Of a stretch of DNA of 20,956 bases, positions 16,563 to 20,956 are shown one piece after another (within the stretch, counting starts at the first letter, position 1; every line of letters begins with the position of its first letter). Source of the DNA: a virus; the IMG/VR virus record IMGVR_UViG_3300022926_001346, positions 1 through 20,956 of that record; one strand, written 5' to 3'. The translations under genes were made by a program, and so were the position numbers. Under the pieces are notes generated by a model. The model saw only the letters and a list, made by a program, of their open reading frames with translations, had not been told where the DNA came from and ran no database searches.

Positions 16563-17747
16563 ATGGGTGTAGAGTCCAAAATTAGAGAGCTTATGGAGGG
16601 TCAGGCAAATCGACCCAAAGATAAGTCTCAGGGCGATGCAACTAATCCTACCCAAGGTAGCTCTAATCCGAATCCTGAAATGCAAGACCTTAGTGGTTCT
16701 AGCAATGCAGAAGGCGGATTAACTTCAGAAGTAGGAAAGGCTGCAGCTGCCAAAGCAAGCAAAGACAACACACTTCCTAATGGCAATGGCGCTAAAGAAG
16801 CTCCTGCAAACTATGTCAATGACAAGCCAAGCGAAACTGATGTAATGAAGAAGGCTTCTGCCGGAAACGTACACCAGGAAGAAGCAGAACTTGAAGATGA
16901 TGAAGTTCTTGCAGAAGACGAAGCCGTTGAGGAAGATGTAGCAGAGATTACCGAAGAGGAATTCGATGCTGAAGATGTTCTCGAGGAAGAAGATGTTGTT
17001 GAAGAAGAAGTTGCGGAAGAGGATGTTCTTTATGAAGAAGATCTGATGGCACTTTTTGCTGATGACGAAAATCTCACAGAAGAATTTAAAAACAAAGCAG
17101 CTGAAATTTTTGAAGCTGTTGTAACATCTCGTGTAGCCAGCGAAGTTGAAGCTATTGAAGCTGAACTTGAAGAACAGGCTAACATTGAGTTTGATTCTAA
17201 GGTTGAAGAGCTTGTTGAAAACGTAGACAAGTATATGGCATACTGTGTTGAGAACTGGATGAATGAAAATGAATTGGCAATCGAAAACGGTCTCCGTAAC
17301 GAAATTACTGAATCATTTATCAAAGGAATGCAACAGGTATTCACTGAGCACTACATTGAAGTGCCTGAAGAAAAGTATGACGTAATGACCGAAATGCAGA
17401 GTAAGCTTGATGAACTTCAGAACAGACTCGATGAGCAGGTTCAAAAGAACATTGACCTTAACGAAGAATCAGTTGCTCTAAAGAAACAGAAAATCTTTAG
17501 CACTGTTTCAGAAGATCTAGCTTCCACAGAAAAAGAAAAGTTTGCTACATTAGTAGAGGACATTACTTATTCAGGTGCTGAGTCTTATGAAAACAAACTC
17601 ACAGTTGTTAAAAATAATTATTTTGCAAAGACTACTGAACATATTTCCGAAGATAAATTAGAGGATACAGTAGATGAGCTTAGCGCAACAGATAACACTA
17701 TTATGTACAAGTATGCTAATGCAATTGCAAAAGGTTCAAAGTTTTAA
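16563..17747 (+). CDS. gp22: Major prohead scaffold protein gp22, long acidic form
   Basis: The main core scaffold around which gp23 assembles; it is later destroyed by gp21. The protein is 394 residues, against 269 in T4. The extra length is N-terminal: a low-complexity Asn/Gly/Ser/Ala-rich part (about 13-100) and a highly acidic block (107-161, nearly all E, D, V and A). The recognisable gp22 core begins about residue 160 with ALFADDENLTEEFKNKAAEIFEAVV, followed by a helical NVDKYMAYCVENWMNENELAIENGLRNEI and a coiled coil at about 273-310 (MQSKLDELQNRLDEQ...). It has its own late promoter and strong ribosome site and lies directly before gp23, as in T4. Confidence 0.93.
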   Translation: MGVESKIRELMEGQANRPKDKSQGDATNPTQGSSNPNPEMQDLSGSSNAEGGLTSEVGKAAAAKASKDNTLPNGNGAKEAPANYVNDKPSETDVMKKASAGNVHQEEAELEDDEVLAEDEAVEEDVAEITEEEFDAEDVLEEEDVVEEEVAEEDVLYEEDLMALFADDENLTEEFKNKAAEIFEAVVTSRVASEVEAIEAELEEQANIEFDSKVEELVENVDKYMAYCVENWMNENELAIENGLRNEITESFIKGMQQVFTEHYIEVPEEKYDVMTEMQSKLDELQNRLDEQVQKNIDLNEESVALKKQKIFSTVSEDLASTEKEKFATLVEDITYSGAESYENKLTVVKNNYFAKTTEHISEDKLEDTVDELSATDNTIMYKYANAIAKGSKF

Positions 17748-17752
17748 TTTTT

Positions 17753-17760
17753 TATAAATA
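17753..17760 (+). promoter_or_regulatory. Late promoter (TATAAATA) for gp23
   Basis: An exact TATAAATA six bases after the gp22 stop and 40 bases before the gp23 start, with AAGGAGA as ribosome site. The geometry is almost the same as at gp22. Confidence 0.78.
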
Positions 17761-17800
17761 GTAAAGATTGTTATAATAAAACCACAATAAGGAGACATTA

Positions 17801-19081
17801 ATGTATCTTTCAGAACAAGTTGAGAAAAAGTGGGAACCCGTCCTTAACCATGAGAGTCTTTCACCGATTAAAGACACTTATCGTAGAGCGGTAACTGCTG
17901 TAGTTCTCGAAAACCAAGAAAAAGCATTGCGTGAAGAGCGTGCTGCTTTGTTTGAAACTGCTCACACTAACGCTACTGGCGCTAGTGTTGATAACTATGA
18001 CCCCGTATTAATTAGTTTGGTTCGCCGTGCGTTGCCAAACCTGATGGCCTATGACGTAGCTGGTGTACAGCCTATGACTGGTCCTACTGGTTTGATCTTC
18101 GCAATGAAATCACACTACTCTAGCCAGACAGGTACTGAAGCTCTGTTTAACGAAGCTGATACTGACTTCACTGGCGCCGCTTCACCTGCACACGCTGGTA
18201 GCAACCCTTTTGATGGCAGTACCTACACCACTGGTAACGGTATGTCAACATCAGCTGCTGAAGCTAAAGGTGATTCAGCTAGTAACGATATTGCAGAAAT
18301 GGCATTCAGCATTGAGAAGACCACTGTAACTGCTAAGTCACGTGCTCTTAAAGCTGAATACACAGTTGAACTTGCCCAGGACTTGAAAGCAATTCATGGT
18401 CTTGACGCAGAAAGCGAACTGAGCAACATTCTTTCTCAGGAAATTCTCGCTGAAATCAACCGTGAAGTTATCCGTACTATTTACAAAGTCGCTAAGACTG
18501 GTGCTGCTTCTACAGCAACTCCTGGTACTTTCGACCTTGACGTTGATTCAAACGGACGTTGGTCTGTAGAACGCTTCAAAGGCCTCATGTTCAACATTGA
18601 ACGTGATGCTAACGTAATTGCACAAGACACTCGTAGGGGCAAAGGTAACTTTATCATTTGTTCTTCTGACGTAGCTTCTGCTCTTGCAATGTCAGGCGTT
18701 CTTGACTATACTCCTGCTCTTTCTACTAACTTAAACGTAGATGACACTGGCAACACATTTGCTGGTACTCTGAACGGTCGTTACAAAGTGTATGTTGATC
18801 CTTATTCAGCTAACACTGGCAACGCCAATCAGTTCTATGTTGTTGGTTACAAGGGTACTTCTGCTTATGATGCAGGTATTTTCTACTGTCCGTATGTTCC
18901 TTTACAGATGGTTAGAGCTATTGATCCTGGTACATTCCAGCCAAAAATCGGCTTCAAGACTCGTTACGGCATGATTGCTAACCCATACGTTCTTAGGACT
19001 GATGGTACTACTGATGCAGATACATTTACTGCTGATCGTAACCAGTATTACAGAGGCGTTAAAGTTACTAACTTGATGTAA
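17801..19081 (+). CDS. gp23: Major capsid protein gp23
   Basis: The main shell protein with the HK97-type fold. At 426 residues it is shorter than T4 gp23 (521), as in many marine T4-like phages. Diagnostic stretches are LVRRALPNLMAYDVAGVQPMTGPTGLIFAM, the region about 165-225 (FSIEKTTVTAKSRALKAEYTVELAQDLKAIHGLDAE, EINREVIRTIYK), NFIICSSDVASAL, YKVYVDPYS and GFKTRYGMIANPYV. The helical, charged N-terminus is the expected delta-domain removed by gp21; LFE at 50-52 and LRE at 43-45 are candidate (L/I)xE sites. Codon use is more GC-rich and more biased to GGT, GCT and CGT than in its neighbours, as expected for the most abundant protein. A strong terminator follows. Confidence 0.98.
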   Translation: MYLSEQVEKKWEPVLNHESLSPIKDTYRRAVTAVVLENQEKALREERAALFETAHTNATGASVDNYDPVLISLVRRALPNLMAYDVAGVQPMTGPTGLIFAMKSHYSSQTGTEALFNEADTDFTGAASPAHAGSNPFDGSTYTTGNGMSTSAAEAKGDSASNDIAEMAFSIEKTTVTAKSRALKAEYTVELAQDLKAIHGLDAESELSNILSQEILAEINREVIRTIYKVAKTGAASTATPGTFDLDVDSNGRWSVERFKGLMFNIERDANVIAQDTRRGKGNFIICSSDVASALAMSGVLDYTPALSTNLNVDDTGNTFAGTLNGRYKVYVDPYSANTGNANQFYVVGYKGTSAYDAGIFYCPYVPLQMVRAIDPGTFQPKIGFKTRYGMIANPYVLRTDGTTDADTFTADRNQYYRGVKVTNLM

Positions 19082-19119
19082 TTTGGAATAAAAAGAATCC
19101 CAATAGGGACATTTTTGAG

Positions 19120-19145
19120 GGGGCTATTCGTAGCCCCTTTTTTTT
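19120..19145 (+). terminator. Intrinsic terminator after gp23
   Basis: A perfect 7-bp stem, GGGGCTA/TAGCCCC, with a TTCG loop and eight T's, beginning 38 bases after the gp23 stop. UUCG loops are unusually stable. A weaker 4-bp hairpin (TCCC-AATA-GGGA, 19098-19109) followed by TTTTT lies just before it and may act as an auxiliary. Confidence 0.92.
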
Positions 19146-19147
19146 GC

Positions 19148-19176
19148 TTTACAAATCTTAAAAGATCAAGTATTAT
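19148..19176 (+). promoter_or_regulatory. Possible sigma70-type promoter
   Basis: TTTACA (19148-19153) and TATTAT (19171-19176) are separated by 17 bases, directly behind the gp23 terminator. Each hexamer has one or two mismatches to the host sigma70 consensus. A transcript would begin near 19183 and read into the hairpin and the 39-codon ORF. AT-rich DNA often yields such matches by chance, so this is moderate evidence only. Confidence 0.45.
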
Positions 19177-19187
19177 ATATAGTGTCG

Positions 19188-19211
19188 AAAGGTAACAAAT
19201 ACGTTACTTTT
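19188..19211 (+). other. Hairpin in the leader of the small membrane ORF
   Basis: AAAGGTAAC pairs with GTTACTTTT (nine pairs, one G-U) around the loop AAATAC. It lies just downstream of the predicted start point of the possible promoter, where a 5' hairpin could protect the RNA. A smaller one, TGCC-CAAAA-GGCA (19247-19259), lies directly before the ribosome site AAGGA of the ORF. Confidence 0.45.
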
Positions 19212-19273
19212 CTATACACACCAGTATATAAACCCACGATTAAAAATGCCCAAAAGGCAAGGACTTGTAAAAA

Positions 19274-19393
19274 ATGAACAAAAATAGCGTTATTGATTTT
19301 GATCTTATCATAGCATTAGCAAAAACTGTATTATCGATATGTGTAGCAATTGCACTACCAGCAGTCATTCTATATGCTAATGCTGGATTCTAA
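19274..19393 (+). CDS. 39-residue single-pass membrane microprotein
   Basis: A short ORF in the otherwise gene-poor stretch 19082-19500. The product has a charged start (MNKNSVIDFD) and then one hydrophobic segment of about 24 residues (roughly 11-34, with LIIALAKTVLSICVAIALPA) and a short polar end. That pattern predicts one transmembrane helix. AAGGA lies about ten bases before the ATG, and a possible sigma70-type promoter lies further upstream. No family is recognised. Small membrane proteins of phages act in lysis timing, superinfection exclusion or host membrane takeover, but nothing here shows which. It could also be a chance ORF. Confidence 0.45.
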   Translation: MNKNSVIDFDLIIALAKTVLSICVAIALPAVILYANAGF

Positions 19394-19468
19394 AGTAACT
19401 TTATTTTTTATTGTGTTTTGTGTACACTTATTTGTAAATCACGACTTTGTTCCTAGACTTACAGGTAT

Positions 19469-19476
19469 TATAAATA
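19469..19476 (+). promoter_or_regulatory. Late promoter (TATAAATA) for the tube-fold gene
   Basis: An exact TATAAATA 24 bases before the start of the next gene, the same spacing as at gp13 and gp19. It follows the gp23 terminator and restarts late transcription. Confidence 0.75.
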
Positions 19477-19500
19477 GTAGATACAATCAAGGTAACTACT

Positions 19501-20085
19501 ATGGCATACACACCACTGATAAATGTATCTGAAGGCGGATGGGACGCTGGGAACCCTAGTGAATTAGATTATTTGAAACCGAATGGTTTTAGATTTCAAG
19601 TTCACAATATTCCTAACGTCTCATACTTCTGCCAGTCTGCAAATATTCCCGACATCACGTTAGGTGAAGTACAAACCCCCACACCATTGGTAGATTATTT
19701 TACTCCCGGTGAAAAAGTAAACTTTGGTGTATTAAATATACGCTTTCTTATTCAGGAAGACATGACTAATTATAAAGAGTTATATAATTGGTTAATAGGT
19801 TTAGGTAATCCTGAGAAAACAGAACAGTATACAAATTTTATACAAAGTCAAAATTATAGATTTCCGTTAGCCAATGAACGTGCAGTAGAACAGTTGGCTC
19901 CTTATAGTGACGCTTCACTTTTTGTTTTAGATTCAAATAACAATCCTCAATTAAGAATTGTTTTCGAGGATTCCTTTCCCATTGCATTAGGCGGTTTAGA
20001 CTTTGATATAAGTTCCGGGTCAACCGAATACTTCCAGGGCATTGCGTCATTTAGATATAGGCAGTATAAAATAGAAAACATTTGA
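19501..20085 (+). CDS. Tail-tube-fold virion protein (second gp19-like gene)
   Basis: A 194-residue virion protein whose strand order follows the tail tube fold of gp19: NGFRFQVHNIPNV (gp19: NQFRVLLGFPN), CQSANIPDITL (gp19: VTGAALPAST), a PGEKVNFGVLNIRFLIQED strand pair, the NYKELYNWLIGLG helix (gp19: AFEQWMEGMN) and LDFDISSG...FQGIASFRYRQYKI at the end. Sequence identity to gp19 is low. It may be a tube initiator, distal or terminator-like subunit such as the proteins T4 encodes in other places. A gp3-type tail-completion role is an alternative, since this spot between 23 and uvsY is often assigned to gp3 in related phages. A weak ribosome site (AAGGTAA) and a late promoter precede it. Confidence 0.65.
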   Translation: MAYTPLINVSEGGWDAGNPSELDYLKPNGFRFQVHNIPNVSYFCQSANIPDITLGEVQTPTPLVDYFTPGEKVNFGVLNIRFLIQEDMTNYKELYNWLIGLGNPEKTEQYTNFIQSQNYRFPLANERAVEQLAPYSDASLFVLDSNNNPQLRIVFEDSFPIALGGLDFDISSGSTEYFQGIASFRYRQYKIENI

Positions 20086-20111
20086 CATTTGCCGTTATAG
20101 TATGTTATACT
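20082..20111 (+). promoter_or_regulatory. Near-consensus sigma70 promoter for uvsY-uvsW
   Basis: TTGACA (20082-20087) and TATACT (20106-20111) with an 18-base spacer; the -35 matches consensus fully and the -10 in five of six. The -35 includes the TGA stop of the preceding gene (20083-20085). The start point would be near 20118, about 25 bases before uvsY. No TATAAATA is present, so the unit looks early or middle rather than late. Confidence 0.8.
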
Positions 20112-20142
20112 GTAACGATTTTATTATATTTTTGAGGTTATT

Positions 20143-20586
20143 ATGATTACTTTGGACGAACTACAAACCGAGTGGAAGAACGATTGCAAAATCGATCAAT
20201 TAAATTTGGGGGCCGAATCTACTAAGACACCTGAATTACACTCAAAATATTTAAATCATCTTACCACATTTAAATTACAACTCAGAAAAAATTTATCTCA
20301 GAAGTATTCTTTGAAACACATAAAAAGAAAATACTTTAGAGGTGAGTTATCTAAAGAAGAACTTACTCGATTAGGTTGGGAACAATATTTGGGTATTGCA
20401 CCACTGAATAATCAAATGGATGATTTTTTAGATAGTGACCCGGATATTATTAAATTGGATGATAGAATAGAGTATACACAAGCCTGTTTGTATCAATGTG
20501 AGAGTATTATGAAGTCACTAAATAGTAGAACATGGGATATAAAAAATGCTATTGAGTGGACCAAGTTTACAAACGGATTGATGTGA
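20143..20586 (+). CDS. uvsY: Recombination mediator UvsY
   Basis: UvsY loads the UvsX recombinase on single-stranded DNA covered by gp32 and is needed for recombination-dependent replication. The 147-residue protein (T4: 137) matches along its length: ITLDELQTEWKNDCKIDQLNLGAESTKTPELHSKYLNHL (T4: LEDLQEELKKDVFIDSTKLQYEAANNVMLYSKWLNKH), the basic KHIKRKYFRGELSKEEL, and the C-terminal RIEYTQACLYQCESIMKSLNSRTWDIKNAIEWTKF helix pair. GAGG lies five bases before the ATG. It begins a transcription unit with uvsW, which overlaps its stop codon. Confidence 0.93.
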   Translation: MITLDELQTEWKNDCKIDQLNLGAESTKTPELHSKYLNHLTTFKLQLRKNLSQKYSLKHIKRKYFRGELSKEELTRLGWEQYLGIAPLNNQMDDFLDSDPDIIKLDDRIEYTQACLYQCESIMKSLNSRTWDIKNAIEWTKFTNGLM

Positions 20587-20956
20587 TAAAAGTCAGCAAG
20601 AGAAATGAAGTACATCTTAAGATAGAAACAGAGCCTGGTATATCACAAGAGCTCAACGATTTCTTTACCTTTGATGTGCCCGGTGCTAAATTTATGCCAC
20701 TGTATCGTAATCGTATGTGGGATGGTAAGGCACGTTTATATAATATGTACAGACAAGAACTGTACGTAGGACTTCTACCTTATTTAAAAGAGTTTGCTGA
20801 CACCTTAGAATATCCGCTAGAAATAAATATAGAGGACATAGGCGATCCTCTTTCAATACAATACATAGAAAACTTTGCTAAAAAACTAAAGCTACAAAGC
20901 GGAGGCAAAGACATTGAAATCCGAGACTATCAGGTCGAGGCTGTTAAACATACTAT
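20583..20956 (+). CDS. uvsW: Helicase UvsW, N-terminal part (cut by window end)
   Basis: UvsW is the recombination and replication-fork helicase of T4-like phages; it unwinds R-loops and branched DNA. The reading frame starts at GTG 20583, overlapping the uvsY stop as GTGA, and is open to the end of the window (about 124 codons). The N-terminal DNA-binding domain is visible: ELNDFFTFDVPGAKFMPLYRNRMWDGKARLYN (T4: ELRDFFSFEADGYRFNPRFRYGNWDGRIRLLD) and the start of the helicase core at IEIRDYQVEAVKHT (the Q-like motif; T4: IEPHWYQKDAVFEG). Walker motifs would lie just beyond the end. It is truncated only by the window. Confidence 0.9.
   Translation, partial: MIKVSKRNEVHLKIETEPGISQELNDFFTFDVPGAKFMPLYRNRMWDGKARLYNMYRQELYVGLLPYLKEFADTLEYPLEINIEDIGDPLSIQYIENFAKKLKLQSGGKDIEIRDYQVEAVKHT

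Noticed and set aside
17801-19081. Higher GC and different codon use of gp23 as a sign of horizontal transfer
   Set aside because: The gene is the core major capsid gene in its normal place; high expression explains the bias better.
19223-19232. AGTATATAAA as another late promoter near the microprotein
   Set aside because: Only TATAAAC is present, not TATAAATA, while all other sites are exact.
19374-19532. ORF of about 52 codons with a hydrophobic N-terminal part, overlapping the membrane microprotein and the tube-fold gene
   Set aside because: No ribosome site before either ATG, it runs through the late promoter and 32 bases into the next gene in another frame; hydrophobicity is easily produced by T-rich DNA.

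Overview
The window is a contiguous piece of the structural module of a T4-like myovirus (contractile-tailed dsDNA phage). Gene identities come from the encoded proteins: an unbroken run of T4 homologues in the order 13-14-15-(x)-16-17-18-19-20-67-(x)-(x)-21-22-23, then a tail-tube-fold gene, then uvsY and the 5' part of uvsW. Several traits suggest a marine, cyanophage- or pelagiphage-type branch rather than a close enterobacterial T4 relative: low GC, a short gp23, uvsY-uvsW placed close behind gp23, and tail fibres built from 'LNxLDG' repeats. The host cannot be named from this sequence.

Layout. Bases 1-5614 hold five adhesion or virion genes: a fibre with five near-identical 51-residue propeller-like repeats, a repeat-rich fibre with a C-terminal knob, a small unknown, a large 612-residue virion protein, and a 203-residue unknown. 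Bases 5653-10780 hold a tightly packed, mostly overlapping set: neck proteins gp13 and gp14, tail terminator gp15, a small basic unknown, and the terminase subunits gp16 and gp17. Bases 10844-15440 hold sheath gp18, tube gp19, portal gp20, core protein gp67 and a 99-residue protein that looks like an internal head protein. Bases 15454-19081 hold a beta-rich unknown, prohead protease gp21, scaffold gp22 and major capsid protein gp23, ending in a strong intrinsic terminator. Bases 19082-19500 are largely non-coding, with a possible sigma70-type promoter, a hairpin and a 39-codon membrane microprotein gene. After that come the tube-fold gene, then uvsY and uvsW behind a near-consensus sigma70 promoter.

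Regulation can be read directly. The octamer TATAAATA, the T4 late-promoter consensus, occurs upstream of 13, 18, 19, 22, 23 and the tube-fold gene. This puts the most abundant virion proteins at the head of their own late transcripts. uvsY-uvsW instead have a TTGACA-18-TATACT promoter, which marks the switch from late structural genes to early or middle recombination genes.

How it works together: gp20, gp22, gp67 and gp23 build the prohead, gp21 matures it, gp16/gp17 package DNA through gp20, gp13/gp14 close the neck, gp15 caps the gp18/gp19 tail, and the fibres bind the host. No mobile element, CRISPR array or tRNA was seen. I found no wholly new system. The best leads are the candidate capsid-targeted internal protein, the membrane microprotein behind its own promoter, and shared beta-modules inserted in gp13, gp15 and gp18.
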